From: Enoplosus armatus
Taxonomy: Eukaryota > Chordata > Actinopteri > Centrarchiformes > Enoplosidae
Length of the DNA stretch: 64,000 bases
Reading direction: 5' to 3'
Assembly (NCBI RefSeq): GCF_043641665.1
Contig: NC_092201.1
Location: 5,675,501 to 5,739,500 of the forward strand
In this document: positions 1-30,560 of the stretch, one piece after another
How the letters are laid out: the number at the start of each line of letters is the position of its first letter
Position numbering within the stretch: the stretch's first letter is position 1
Made by a program: the position numbers and the translations under genes
The notes under the pieces: model-generated
Databases searched by the model: none
Told to the model about the DNA's origin: nothing
Seen by the model: the letters and a program-made list of their open reading frames with translations, nothing else

Positions 1-3000
1 GCCCATCATCGGACTGAAGATGTACGCCTTCCCCATCGTGGGCATCATCGGAGGAGCCCTCTACTCCTGCTACAACTACTTCCATGTCATTTTGAATGGA
101 GGTGTTGGCAAAAACGGCTCAACTGTGGCTGTAAGTCAACGCACACATTCACACTGTACGCAAAGTCTGCAGATATATATAGCAGATAATATAGCATGAT
201 GCATGCTTAATGATATTCCCTCTGTTTAGGACACCAGTGTGCTGAGTCCGGGTTTGCACATCGGCCTCATCCTCACCCTGGCCTTCATCATTTTCAAGAA
301 GTCGTCCAGCCACCTGTTTGAGCACCACCCCTGTCTCTACCTGCTCGCCTTTGGCATGGTCATCTCCAAGATCTCCAACAAGCTGGTGGTACGTTCATCT
401 TGTCTTACTCAGTTGTAATCCGTACGATTTCGCTCCTGGTTGAAAGGGTGACAACCATGGTTACCGTAGAAACAGCAAGTGCGGTTTAATACTACAGCGA
501 ACACTCTTTGAGCAGCTACTTTTGTGGTATATATGTTTACAGTGCAGCCAAACAAACAGTGAAGCCAAAAAAGATTGCTGTCTCTGCTAGCATCTGTGAT
601 GAATACATTGTGTTTCCTGTGGCTGCTTCACAATTAAAGTCCCCTTTCAGCAACAGTTGGAAATTAGCAGTAACTTAATACAGCTCTGATACAGTTGTAG
701 GACAGTAAACGGTGAGTCTATAATAAGAAGGTAATTTTAATGGTGGGAGCGTGGGAATGGCGGACTCCACCACTAGCAATAATAATAACTGTATACACAG
801 ATAATTACATAATGTAAATACATTGATCATACATACAAATACATTCTGACCATAAATAGCATCAAAAAAGTATTATAACTTTAATCACTGTGTATGATTT
901 AAATATGTCAACATTTTTAGGCTTGTTGTTTCTCATGTTTCCTTTGTTTGTATTTAATCCAGTTATGAGTACAGAATGTATTTAATCAGTGTTTTCTTTA
1001 CCTCATGTGTATCCCCGTGTCTCTGTAGGTAGCACACATGACCAAGAGCGAGCTGCACCTCCCGGACACAGCCTTCGTAGGCCCCGGCCTCCTCTTCCTC
1101 AACCAGTACTTCAACAGCTTCGTTGATGAGCACATAGTCCTCTGGATCGCCATGGTCAGTGTTTGACTCATTTAAAGCAGTGTTAACGGTTCCTTCCTCT
1201 CACTCCTAATACATATTTGATGGTGTGAAATGCCCTCCATGGTGGCTGTGTGGATACTGTGGTGTTTATATAAACTATACATCGATGCTTCATGAGGCTG
1301 CACCCCTGACTCACCCAACTAACAGAAGCAAACGTATCTTTAAGGCTGTTGAAAAACATTGCCAAGAAAACTGTCGTTCAAACAGAATAAACAACCAAAC
1401 ATTTTGACTCACATTAACTACTGCTTTCTATTCTTTGCACACCTGATTGCATGTAGAGCTATACATTGTGATGACAACTTAATTGAACAAGGTGTGGAGG
1501 TGTGCAGTGAAAACTTGCAGGGCAGGTGACAAACTGTTTCAGTTGTACACCTAAACACAGTGGTTTTTCAGTCCTGTTCGTGGGACTCTGAGCTCTGCTG
1601 GTTTTCACTTTTGCCATCTAATCAGGGGCTCATTACACCTGTAGTTCAAGGTTCACTTCACAGTTCCTTTTAGATGACTTGAGGTAAACCCTCCTTTGAC
1701 ATTTATGACGTGTTATCTTTCCTGGCTTTGCTTCTAATCAGCTGCTCAGCTTTGATATGAAAGAATGGACGTTGGTTTTGCCACTACAATAAATAAAAAA
1801 ATAAATAATTACAACTCTTGCTTTAGAGGCATCTTATAGCCATTTCAACCATAAACCCACTCTGTTTGATGTAGAATGGAGATTCTGTTGCATTAGGTTT
1901 TCATAAGACAACCAAAGTCATGTAAAAAATGGAAATATGACTGTCTGTACCAAGCTTAAAACAGATTCATATATCTGATATTACATCAGCTGATGGGTGT
2001 GGAGCTGCAACAACAACAACATCCCGGGTTTTTTTTTTTCTGACAAACTGTCTGGTATGAATGATCAGAAACAGGTTGAATGCATGGTGCTGTGTAGTTC
2101 GCAGGGTTTCTGTGCGAACGTAGTGCTTGTTAGGACAGAAAATAAGCAGTTCTCAGGGTCATGAGGAGCCAGAACAACAACTAGTGCTGTTAGTTAGAAT
2201 AGACCGCTGGCATTATTATGAGGAAACTAGAAAGTCCCTGCACACCCAAACAGGTGTTTCCATTTATTCTGGCTGATTAAGCCTCTTCTTGTATTATGGT
2301 TGGCAGTTAGGTGAGCATGGCATTTTTACTTGTCATACTGTTGCAGTAAAAGCACAGGTGTTACTGTTGTACGTGCTGGCTCACTGACTTTGCTTCCTGG
2401 GACAATTAAATGGAACATTAAAGTTGTCAGGTACACCTGTGCTTTTCCTACTATGGCAAGTCAACACGTCTGCTGTGAAAAATGTCTATAAGAATGACGA
2501 AAATGTAAGTTGAAGGAGATGTCAATCAAGTCTGGTCTGTGCACACCCACACAGTCCTGAAGAAAGACTTAATCAGGGAAAACAAGTGAAAACATCTGTG
2601 TGGGTGGACCAGGGCCTAAATGACATGCACACACAGCATTAAATGAAATATGACGTAATAATAATAATTATATTTGTGCAGCACCTTTCAAAACAAATCT
2701 GGAAGTGCTGAGTCAAAGGAAACAGACTTCTAGATATACCATGACCTGGATGACTCTTTTCAAAACAAATGGGAAAATGAAACCAAAACAATTCAGCACT
2801 ACAATTGTATAAAATCAGACAAATAAAAGTACAGAGACACTTCAGAGTTTCACTTTGCCTCATGTTTCATAATTGCTGCTCTTGATCTTTCACATTAATT
2901 CATTAAATATCACAATATAGTATATTTTCATTTATGATGTTTGATCTTCTCCATCTTTCTTTAGGTCTTCTCTCTCCTGGATTTAACACGCTACTGTACG

Positions 3001-3081
3001 GGCGTGTGCCTCCAGATCGCCTCTCACCTGCGCATCCACGTCTTCAGCATCACGTCGTCGAGCCAGGCCCACCGCGACTGA
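1..3081 (+). CDS. chpt1: Choline/ethanolamine phosphotransferase, 3' four exons (partial)
   Basis: C-terminal 176 codons of a CDP-alcohol phosphotransferase, an integral membrane enzyme of the ER/Golgi that transfers phosphocholine or phosphoethanolamine from the CDP-activated donor to diacylglycerol (Kennedy pathway). Exons read at 1-130, 230-388, 1029-1154 and 2965-3081; all three introns are phase 0 with GT/AG ends. The catalytic CDP-alcohol motif lies upstream, outside the window. Visible are the hydrophobic late helices, the segment [12 protein letters not shown] near the end of helix 8, [14 protein letters not shown], and a final helix ending in [12 protein letters not shown] before the stop. 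Family knowledge: CHPT1 and CEPT1 are close paralogues; the SPGLHIG, TKSEL and GPGLLFL segments favour CHPT1, the extreme C-terminus looks more CEPT1-like. Adjacency to gnptab, as in human 12q23, decides for chpt1. Convergent with gnptab. Confidence 0.85.
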
Positions 3082-4782
3082 CGGCTTGCCCGGCGGGAGG
3101 AGGCGGGGGGGGACGCGGACCTTTCCCCGCTCCTGAAGGCAGACGACCACGAGGAGACACCCTCAACCCCGAGCCACTGCAGCCTTGACAAAGTGACCAC
3201 TTCTGATTAAAACTGCCTCTCTCACACCAGATGGAAAACCAACTCGACACTACAAACCAAAAAGAAAAAAAAAAGAAAAAAGGTTTTGAAAAGCATGGAT
3301 CTATTTGATGGAAAATAACGCAGAACCAGAGTTTCCCTTGAATTCCTCATTGGCTGTTGTAGCCAATAAGCATTTTAATTCAAACATCAGTGCATGTTGT
3401 CACAAAATAAAGTTTAGATTTTTACATCATTACACTTCCTGCTTATTCAACTCAAATACCAAAATGTTTTCTTTAACAGGTACTTTACAGTTTGGGCAAA
3501 TATCAAAGTGTTTTTATCTGCTTTAAATTTTACAGTTGTGTGTCCTCTGTGTGGGATTGTCATATTTTTAAGACCTAAATATACGACAATCTTAAGGTAA
3601 ACCTCTTTGATGTATGCTCACACTGAATGGATTACCTGTTCTCTTAATCATTTGTTTTTATTTATTAAATGAATGTGACTCAATCTGACATGAATCAGGG
3701 TTTAAAAATACAGATTAAAACTTTTAAATGACCTTTAAAACCTCAAATCATTTCCAATGAAGTTTGCAATGTGGACTGGCAGGTTGTCAACGCGCTACGT
3801 GGGGGGGACAACAGTCTGTGTTAGTGCTGAAAACGACGACAGGTTTTCTAGAAGGCTTCTCTTACAAACACCTTTCGATTAATATTTGTTATTTCCTGTT
3901 ACTCATCTCATCCTACAGTTCTGGAAAATAAAAAAACACACCTCACCTCCGGCCTTTTTAGAGCGCCTTCGACTGATGAAGCATTAACACATGACTTGTT
4001 CTGCTTTCTCTTCTCCCTAAAGGGCTAATAGTTAATTATTTGTGATTGTACAGATTTCAACTGAAGACGCCTTAAATATTTTTGTTGTAATTACTGTTTA
4101 ACTTGTGAATATTTAAAACAGCTTTGTACGTTTTTGTTTTTCCACTGAAGTATCATACCAGATGCAACAACAGTAATAATACAGTGCTACTGGAAGGGTT
4201 TTTTTTGTTTTTAACTGTTCACTCGTGAAGTTACTTCACTTATAAAAACATGTATATTATGTATAGGTGAGTGATTCATTTTGTTCTTGAAGATTTGTTG
4301 GATTATCAGTAATTTTGTAATGATTGATTATTACTGAATAGTTGTAATCTGACGGACTCATTATTCAGGTTCATTGGGATCAAAAGGGATTTATTTAGTG
4401 CCGGTAAACAATTTAAGGGTAAAAAAAAACAAAAAAAAACAATTGTTTTCTTGAATTTTATTTGAAAAATGAAATTATCTTCCTCTCAGATTCTGCTCCT
4501 GCAGGATTATGGACTATAGAGGGGCATGTCCTTTTTAAAAGATGATTTTGCATAACTTTGGAACTATGCATTGAAATGTACAAGTTTGATTTCAACACCA
4601 TGTTGCACTGTTCAATAATCCAGTAAAACACCTTTCTACTAACAGATATGAGTGGAAAAGATTGTAATAAAGGAAATATTTTTCATGCAATGTGTTGTCA
4701 ATGTCAGTGGTGAAAGAAGCACTCAGTGTAAAATTACTCCATTTCAAGTAAAAGTACATTGATTATATAGGTAGTTTAGTCC

Positions 4783-4950
4783 AGTGGTTCCCAACCTAGG
4801 GGTCTGGGCTCCTTCAAAGGGTCACAAAATAGATCTGATGGGGTCGTTATGATTCATCAGGTAGGACACGAAGAAAAGAAGTTCTGTTTTACAGATTTCT
4901 ATACATTTTTGGGACTTTTCTCTAATTTTTCTAAGCTTTTTAGCTAAGCA
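4783..4950 (+). mobile_element. hAT-like DNA transposon remnant
   Basis: Begins with CAGTGGTTCCCAACCT, a terminus characteristic of hAT/Charlie-type non-autonomous elements, followed by the usual run describing a 'ggtct..aaagggtcac' end. Related starts occur at 30343 and 41625. The other terminus is not clear, so extent is approximate. Confidence 0.45.
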
Positions 4951-5370
4951 GCTATAGGGAGGACCGAGTCAGTCTGTCAATCCTACTGACTATATTGATC
5001 CTCTGACTTTCCCTCTAGCGCCGCCAGCAGGTTGACATTTGGAGTGAAATATCTCAACAACTATTGGATGGATTGCTGTGAAATTTGGTACACACATTCA
5101 TGTACCCCTCAGGATGAATTGTAATGATTTAGGTGAACATGTGGTCAAAATTTCAATGTGTCCAAAACTTTGATTTATGACCAAATACCTGCAAAACTAA
5201 TGACATTCCCTAACCAATCATTTGTACGATGGGGAACATGGTAAAAATTATACCCGTTTAACATCAGCATGTTAGCACTCTGACATTGGCATTTAGCTCA
5301 AAGAACCACTGCGCCTAAGTACAGCCTTACAGAGCTGCTAGCATGGCTGTAGACTCTTAGTCTAGTTTTT
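4950..5370 (+). repeat. Dispersed repeat family A, copy 1
   Basis: About 400-base repeat containing an ATGGATTGCTGTGAAATTTG segment and ending with alternating TTAGCATG / GCATTTAGCTC words. The same ordered blocks recur in reverse orientation at 9525-9910 and as fragments at 14600-14760 and 41730-41905. Class unknown to me; an ancient mobile element common in percomorph fish is likely. Confidence 0.55.
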
Positions 5371-6229
5371 GTGATTTTAATAAGTATGAAGTAGCACAAA
5401 ATGTTAGTCAAGTACAGTACTTGAGTAAATGTACCAAGCTAAATTCACACATGAAACAACACCAAGATGACTGAACCAAATCATTTTATTTCAGTCAGAG
5501 GAGCCACTGAACTGATGCAATCTGAGGGAATCCCATTTCCAGATATGTTACTCATCGTCTCCCCTGCCTCGTCTGCTGACATCGTACAGTACATCATATG
5601 ACTTTTGACAATATCTAGTAGTCACTTCCACTTTTGTCATTATAATAAAGAACGTTGTAAAACTGACATTCAGAGGAAAAGGTTGGCGAGCATTGTCTGA
5701 GGCTGTGTTTACATTCTGCAGCAAATCAGATGCATCAGTCCCTGGACTCACTGTCACAATAATACAATCAAAATAAGTTACAGAACATGCTGAGGGGGTC
5801 TGAATTTCAGACAGTAGCGAGCCTGTTGAGTCCCACAGGGACACACATACAGGTGGCTATGAAAGCTGTAGTATCACTTACATGTTGCTCCAAAAATCAA
5901 TTACATTTGTACCATGTTAAGAATCATATTATCTTATATCCCATTCATTCTCATTGTAAATCACTAGATTAGGGTGTGATGAGGCCAACACAAGGAGACA
6001 TAAAAAAACAGGAGATAAACAAAAATGTTCAAACAAGCGGGAATGAACAACGAAGGCACTTCAAGTTTTCATGTTTTTAAAGACTAGACAAAGATATAAC
6101 AGCCAACACTTATTAAATTAATTACATTATTCATCCTATATGTCCTCCATTTATTTAAAATGAAGCCATAGCGATAAAAGCCAAACACAACCAGGGTTGC
6201 AGGTTCTTTTCAATGAATCCATTCATTGT

Positions 6230-6450
6230 TTTGTCTATAAAATTGTGAAAAATGCCCAACACAATTTCGCTGCACCCAAAGTAACGCCTTCAAATATCTT
6301 TCTCTTGTTCAACCAACAGCCCCAAACCCAAAAAATATTCAACTTACATATGATATAAAACAGAGAAAAGCAGAAAAAAACTCACATTTAAGAAGCAAAT
6401 GTTTGGCATTTTTTGCTTGAAAAGTGACTCAAACAATTAATCGATCATCA
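6230..6450 (-). repeat. Dispersed repeat family C, copy 1
   Basis: Reverse-oriented copy of the family whose + strand signature is a 'cttctcaaatgtgaggatt' block followed by 'aatatctttgggttttgga' and 'gggctctggg'. Here the complement of these blocks precedes the words AACAATTAATCGATCATC. Confidence 0.5.
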
Positions 6451-6475
6451 AAATAGTCGCAGGTTGTAGGTCACT

Positions 6476-6478
<3 letters not shown>

Positions 6479-6568
<90 letters not shown>
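6479..6568. repeat. (CA)45 microsatellite
   Basis: Uninterrupted 90-base CA run on +, so (TG)45 in the gnptab sense direction, about 400 bases 3' of the gnptab stop codon and therefore probably inside its 3' UTR. Confidence 0.95.
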
Positions 6569-6572
<4 letters not shown>

Positions 6573-6964
6573 CCTGACTTGCTGCTCTCAAATGTTTCAC
6601 ACTTAAACAGCACATCAATCAATGGCATGGTGAGGGCAAGACGTGAGGAGGGTGGTAGTGTAGAGGGAGTGTTTTGTGTTCGTTTAAGTGTGTAAATGTG
6701 TGTGTGTTGTACAAAAGTCTCAGATGCTCCCAGCGGAGGAAAAGAAGATTTACAGGCTTCTTCTTTCTGGCTGCCGTTCCTTTCACCGGCCAGCCCCGTC
6801 CATCATCTTCTGAAAAATGTTTCATATCCTCCGTCCACGCTGATGCAACACAAGCACAGAGGACTTCAGATTCCTGTTTCCACCCAGTCCTCCCAGTCTG
6901 TCCTCTCTACTGAAAGGATGGAGGTTGAAGTGCAGAAAGGAGAGGAGAGGGAAGTCTTCCACTG

Positions 6965-24300
<17,336 letters not shown>

Positions 24301-27299
24301 GGTTCTCCTTGGCGAAGCATACCGCTGCATTCATTCAAAGAAAAAACGCAGGTTAACGCACTAAACAATGAAAGTAAACATCTCAAGCGACCCGAATCTA
24401 TCAGCTGACCACCAGCCAGACTGCATGACACATGACAACCATACATTCCACTCTTCTTCGGCGGTGGTGCCGCGCTGTTTCCTCGCTTCGAACTCGTCGC
24501 CGCCCTCTGGTGGGGAGGAGCGGGGTCCGTGATGCATTCAGGGTCTCCTCGCATGGGTGGTACTAAAATTGCCGGCGTACTTGGCACTCCAAGAGGGGTC
24601 AGGGTTCCCCTTGTTAGAGCCTGTGACACTGACAAAAAGCTGCAAACACAACGTTGACATATTATCACTTTATGAAGGTGATATGGCTGGCGGACTCGTT
24701 TGCAAACAGCTGCCAATTTACACATCCAGCAGTCATGGAGCAACATCATTACTTTGAAGTCTAGTTTGTGTCCTCCTGACAAATGTAAGTCCAATATTCA
24801 CTCTCCTTTCAGCTCTTTTGCTCTCTACCAACTCTTGAGAAAAATACCTGGCTCTTTAGCTGCTAAATGCTCCACTATGGTTAGCTATGTTCAACAGGTA
24901 AGCTAGCTTGGTTGCTAACCTTTTCTGTGTGGCATTTGGTGTTCGGCACAGTGGGTTTATCCGAGTTTTTTATTGAAAACAGCTGAAAATTAGGTTGATG
25001 AGAGTGGAGTGAACCTAACCAGTAAAACTGCAGGCCGTATAACCAAAACAATGGGCTCAAAGATGCTAAAAAAGCTTTGTAGAGCTGAGGAGAACTGTAG
25101 AGTTGGTTTCTCTATAGGTTCATCATTATGAACAACCACTTCACATTACACAGTCATTCAAATGTTCTCTGTAACAAAAGCATTTTCCAAGTGACAGAAA
25201 AGCAGAAATACCGCTGCTCAGAACTATGGCTATCATTTTTTAAAAATTAGTAAAAAGTGGAACTTGCTCTGGTTCCATCACATGACCTAAATACAGGACT
25301 TTGGTCACATGATAACAGGTGGTTGGATATGTGGTCTCTGATCTCCCCTTCGAAGACCAGACAGGCTGCGTTTTTTCTGCCAGTAGCCTTCTTCCCTGCT
25401 GAGTCAGGCGTCCCACCAAGCCTGAGAAAACGCCTTTTCAACCAACAGTGTCTTAAGGTTGCTGCCAAGTTGAGTTTCAATAGCCGCATCAACAAGTGAG
25501 GTTGTGAACTGGCCCCACTTGGACTCTGTGTCCCTACTCTTTCCTTTGAATGTAAGAAAAGCTCTACAGAAGTGAGAGCTGAAAAACCTCTGGACATGAG
25601 CCTCTGCCAGATGTTCACCTTTAATACCTCTGGCTCTGTCCCAATGTTTTCCCAGCAATCTAATCAACAACATTCCAGCATTGGAGAGCTTTACCCCCAT
25701 TTACCTAAGTGTTAAAAACATGCAGCCTCATATGCAAAGCTAGAATACTAACCAGGGAAAGGAAGGGGGTAACTTCCCCAGGGCCCCAAACCACCAGACA
25801 CCCCTGCAAAGATCATTAATATGATGATGATAATAATGATATAGTGACTAAATGTGACTATTGTAACCCTATGCGTCTTGCTAATATGCTAATTAACATG
25901 CTAAGCAACTGGTTATGTGTTTTACTTGACCCACTATGAACCGGCATTACATCTGTAATGTTTGAGCTATGCACAAACACAGTGTCCTCATGTGAACCTG
26001 TCTTCAGGATCCCTGCCAGAGGCCACATATTCTCAATCTAGGACGAACCATAACAAAGTAGGGCTGACTTGGACACCTGCAAGTATCCTCACATCCTGTG
26101 GCAATCCTCGCTGGATGACTCCCAAACAAGGAAAGCAAAGTCCAAAGTCAAGAAGTTTGTTTCCAGAGCCAACACACAGTAGAAGGGAGCCTAACTCATC
26201 CGCCTCCACAAGCTCCTTCCATTATATACTGCTGGGTACGTTAATCCACACATGTAACAATTATAAAATCATCATATGTTTAATCTGCAAAGTAACCAGT
26301 AACTACAGCTGTAAGATAAGTAGTGGGGTGAAAAATATCATATATCCCTCTGAAATGTGCCGTAGCATAACATTTAAATACTCAAGTAAAGTATAAAGTA
26401 CTTCAAAAATGTACTCCAAGCACTGACACCTATAGTTTTAAGAAATCAGTGAAGGTACATTATAAATAAGTGAATAAAAACTAGAACAGAACTACAATAA
26501 AGTTCTGTAATGTCATTATCACTGGTTGAAATTAACTTTTACTTTTATTTACATATTACCATTTTTACACCACTACATTGTTTTATTAGCTGCATTACAG
26601 ATTGAGATTGTACAAAAATATATGATTTTCTTTATAATGCATTGTTACGGATAAACTACCCAACATATGGTTAAAATCAGCTCACCCAACTTGAAAATGC
26701 TGCTTAAATGGTAATGAAATTAAAACAAATGATAATAATATAATGATATGACAGTGAAAGGAGTCATTCTGCACAACTTTTGATAGTTAAAATGTCCTTT
26801 TCCACATTGTCTTGAGTGCAGGACTGTTGCTTGTAAATAAAACTACTTGTATACTGTGGTGTTGCTGCTCATACTTCAGTGAAAGATCTAAATGTTTCCA
26901 TCACTGTTGGTCTTCACTGGCTCTTAAACGCTCCACGGGAATTTAGCAAAAAGGGTTTAGGGCTTTTGATGCGAAAAAAAGAAAAGAAGATAAAGGGAGG
27001 AAGGAAGCTGCTGGGTGATCATAACGGGTGGTTATATTTGCGTAGGCCGGCCCACAGTGACTCGCTTTTGGGGAAGAGGTTACTGTATACTGTATATCGG
27101 CTTATTGGCAAAGGGATCACTCTTTTTCACACACCACCATGTGACTGTCGGTAACAGACTTCACAACAACCGCAGTAAACTCTGCCTTGTTCCTGGACTC
27201 GCATTTAATCTTGAATTTCCTATTGTTGTATGGCACTGCTTTACTCCGCTCATACGTGTGAAAGCGTTTTCTGGCAGTTCCGCGTAAAGTCGCTCCAAG
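24301..27299. promoter_or_regulatory. Divergent 5' spacer between gnptab and dram1
   Basis: Three kilobases between the two start codons. 24430-24540 is relatively GC-rich (GCGGTGGTGCCGCGCTG) and is the probable gnptab promoter/5' UTR. No TATA box is obvious. 25240-25700 and 25962-26396 contain open frames of about 100-144 codons on one or the other strand without recognisable domains. 26400-26880 is AT-rich. I cannot support any further gene here. Confidence 0.5.
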
Positions 27300-29402
27300 A
27301 TGTTCTGGTTCATGCAAGGACTCTGCTTTCTTCCAGCCTTTTTGGTCATCTGGTCCTCCAGCACTTTCATTATTACCTACATTATTGCGCTCTTCCGACG
27401 AGATGTCGACATAATCTTTCCATACATAAGGTAAGTTTTACTCACATGTTTTAGTCATAGTCATATCTGAGGTTTACTTTATCTTCAGTGATTTCTGAAC
27501 ATCAGAAGTAAGTTGAGCCAAATTTAACTTTCGTTTTCCTCCCAGTTAACTTGGCTGGTCCCCAAACTGCAGCTGCACGTACACATCTGTTGTTTGAGGA
27601 GACTCATGCAGTTTAGACCTCTTCTTTTCACTTCTCCCTTTACAGTTAGACATTTATTTTAAGAAGACGCGACTAAACTTTGAAATTTAACGAAATATAA
27701 ACATATATATGGTCTCAAATAACGGAGAGTCATGATTTCCTGTCAACATCTGTCAGTAATGTGAGGGCTAAAATACAGATCTGTCTTTTCCTTCTTCAGT
27801 GACACAGGTGCAACCCCCCCTGAGAGCTGCATTTTTGGCCTGATGACATTCATTTCTGCATGCGCAGGTATTTTCACCCCCTGAACATCTGTCACCTCTG
27901 TAAACTGACTCTTAAGCAAATTTGGGCTTTCCCAAGGGAGGAACCAAGGTTTCCAAAGATGTTAGTCACATTTCCCCTTTTTAAGACGGTGAAAGCAGAA
28001 TTTATTTGTTGGGATGCAAGAGGATTTTTCTCTTTTTGAAAGAGTCATAAGTTCACAAAACTTTGTGGTAAATGCACGATTTGACCTTTGCACAGGAATA
28101 GCCACTGTTTATGCCAGGTTCAAGTTTGTGGAGAAGCTGAGTGAGGACACCAGTGTGGTGAGCCCATGTCTCAATAAAGCTGCACTCGTACTTGGGATGC
28201 TCTCCTGCTTGGGCATGTGTATTGTAGCAACCTTCCAGGTATGTATTCACATGTGGCGCACATTTTAATTGCATGAAAATAATTTGATTTGATGATTTAA
28301 TAGCATATTTTTCTACTTTTTGATTGCAGGAAACAACAGTGAGAATAGCTCATGATGTAGGAGCTCTGCTGTTCTTTGTCTCTGGTGTCTTATACATAAT
28401 CCTCCAGTCCGCTATATCATTTCATGCCTATCCATTTGGATCCTCCATGAGTGTGTGTCGAGCACGTTTGGGTATCGCCCTCATTGCTGCTTTGGCATTT
28501 CTCCCCAGTATCCTTTCACTGAAGTCAAATCTGTTAAAATACCAAAAAAGTCTATATGGTCTGGTTTCCTGCTGTTCTTTCTACTATGTTAACATGCATG
28601 ACATGCATTTAACCAGGATGATTATGATTGCAACATTATTATTGTATATTATCATTGGTGTCATTGCACATGATGCTATAGTCCTTACACATTTACAAGT
28701 GCCAACCATTGTTAAATGCCATTTTCCTTAATGGATAATTCAGCTGTCATCTGTGCGTCTTTGGTGAAACAAAACAAACTGCACAGAGACACACAAGACA
28801 AGGTAGGCTGTCGTTCGTCACTATGTCATATTCATCAGAAAACTGAAATTATAATTTGATCAAAGAAATACATCCACATACATTGTGTTTAGGACAAAAA
28901 TAAACATCGAAAAGAATCACAAATTGGTGTGATAACGTTACTGATCTAGTTTAAAGTAATGGATTGAAATAGCCAACGTTACCTAAAACATTTGAAATAG
29001 TTAGCTAAAAGTATAAACATTTGAAAATAGCTAAAAGTAATAGATGTCATATGTGATATTGAATATTTTTAGGTTATGGACTGTAAGTCGGACTTCAAAA
29101 TGGAGGTTGCCAGATGAATCGATAATGAATATAATTGAATGTTGAATGTGCACCGATTGCAGCGTCTGCGTCCCTCTTTCAGGACTATCCCTTCCAATTA
29201 GCCAGCGCTGTATGCGAGTGGATTGTTGCCTTCAGCTTCATCTGCTTCTTCCTCACATACATCGACGATTTCAAAGTGAGTATCACACCATCACACAGAA
29301 ACTCCTTTTCTGTTTATAGCTGGAAGGAGTTCTTATTTGTTTCTCCCTTTCTATTTCCTACAGCTGTTTAACTTACGAGTGAAAACAGAGTACGAGGAGT
29401 AG
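27300..29402 (+). CDS. dram1: DNA-damage-regulated autophagy modulator 1, 7 exons
   Basis: Lysosomal multi-pass membrane protein of the DRAM/TMEM150 (Frag1/DRAM/Sfk1) family; in mammals a p53 target promoting autophagy. Exons 27300-27430, 27800-27867, 28096-28238, 28330-28507, 28744-28802, 29183-29275 and 29364-29402 join in phase to 236 aa (human 238). Visible: first helix [20 protein letters not shown], the loop [14 protein letters not shown] at the exon 1/2 junction characteristic of the family, [11 protein letters not shown], helices in exons 3-6 and the late segment [20 protein letters not shown]. The start at 27300 is the only ATG giving a family-length N-terminus. A poly(A) signal AATAAA lies at 31096-31101, implying a 3' UTR near 1.7 kb. 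Divergent from gnptab and convergent with washc3, as in the human locus. Confidence 0.93.
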
Positions 29403-30342
29403 TCTGCAACTGCCAGCACAACTTTGTATGAATATTTGTATTTTCATGTTTAAAAACATGCTGCATTTATTTTTGTAAAGCTTTTATGCTCATACATTTT
29501 TATACACACATTTTACATGAATTTGTTGGTAGAGCATGGCAGATACTTTTTTACATTGTTATTTATACATTTTGAGCAACTGGCTGTCAGGTGTGAGGTT
29601 ACAGAAGGAAAGAACTGACCACAGCCTGTATCTTTATACTTTTTATACAATCTCAAATCATTTTATGAGTGTCCTTACTGCTGTCTGTGTTCAGTCAAAC
29701 ATCACTTTGCACTTTGCTCTCGGCTGTTGCCACGGCAGCGTGACTCGCCCTGTCAGACCTGTGACTACTATAAAGAGAAGTTCATCACACAGTGAACACA
29801 TGATCGCAACACATGTAGTTAAATGAGAATACCGCTCAAACTAATAACTAAGTTTGTCTCTGGGAACGTGGCGGTTTAGTCAGTGCTTGTGTTTTGTAAG
29901 AAGATGGTGAGACTAAACTGAGTTATCGCTTTGATACTGTGTGTATGCACTCAGTTTATGCTGAAGAATTACTTCAAATGGGATTATTGTTCAAATGCTG
30001 CCAGTTCCTTAACCCCATTAGCATTTTCCAATTGGGTCTTCTTTGGATTGCTAGACTGTTGTGACAACAATTAGGTAGAAAAAACTCTTTCTATGGATGC
30101 TCCAAGTCAAAAGTTTTAGTTCTGGTCCTTATTGTATACTGTTCATGTGCTAAATGGTTTCAGATGATACAGCTATGGATGTGACGTTGCATCTGTCTAC
30201 AGCCTGTGGACAGCTCATGCAATGGTAATTAGGCTACTTAGCAGAAGGAATTAGCACAACTGCCAAATTTAATTGCTGTAATAAAATAACATTTTCAGTA
30301 TGCTTTCAGGCAGATAAATAAAGCCTTTCTTCTCTGCCTTCG

Positions 30343-30560
30343 AGCAGTGGTCCCCAACATTTTGGCTTGTGACCCCTCGTCACAGGTGCAGTTCAACCAG
30401 AGTGACTTTTCTTTTTCAAACTGTTTGATTTGTAGGATTAACAGGAGCCTGAAGAGGCAAATGAACACATGTAATAATTTGAGAAAAGTCTGAAAAATAC
30501 AATTATTTTGTCTTATCTCTGTAACATCTGACCCCTTTGGTTTTTCTATATTATCAAGCA
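30343..30560 (+). mobile_element. hAT-like remnant
   Basis: Starts GCAGTGGTCCCCAACATTTT then 'gtgacccctcgtcac', a Charlie/hAT-type terminus related to 4783 and 41625. Boundaries approximate. Confidence 0.4.

Larger units (their letters stand above)
3082..6964. other. Convergent 3' UTR / spacer between chpt1 and gnptab
   Basis: No coding exon seen. Candidate chpt1 poly(A) signals AATAAA at 3406-3411 and 4666-4671. Candidate gnptab signal (TTTATT on +, so AATAAA on -) at 5485-5490, which would give gnptab a 3' UTR of about 1.5 kb. The interval also contains a hAT-like remnant, one copy each of repeat families A and C, and a 90-base CA repeat, all listed separately. Short open frames here have no recognisable domain. 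Confidence 0.6.

Noticed and set aside
6437..6628. Open frame of alternating Cys-Val
   Set aside because: Translation of the CA/TG microsatellite; the same applies to frames at 15147-15416, 15293-15547 and 55840-56159.
25247..25700. Minus frames of 98-123 codons between gnptab and dram1
   Set aside because: Overlapping frames of low plausibility; no homologue recognised, and sycp3 (the mammalian neighbour of the gene pair) is not visible here.
25962..26396. 144-codon + strand frame between gnptab and dram1
   Set aside because: Ser/Thr/Pro-rich with no recognisable domain, no splice or promoter support, and AT-rich repeat-like ends.
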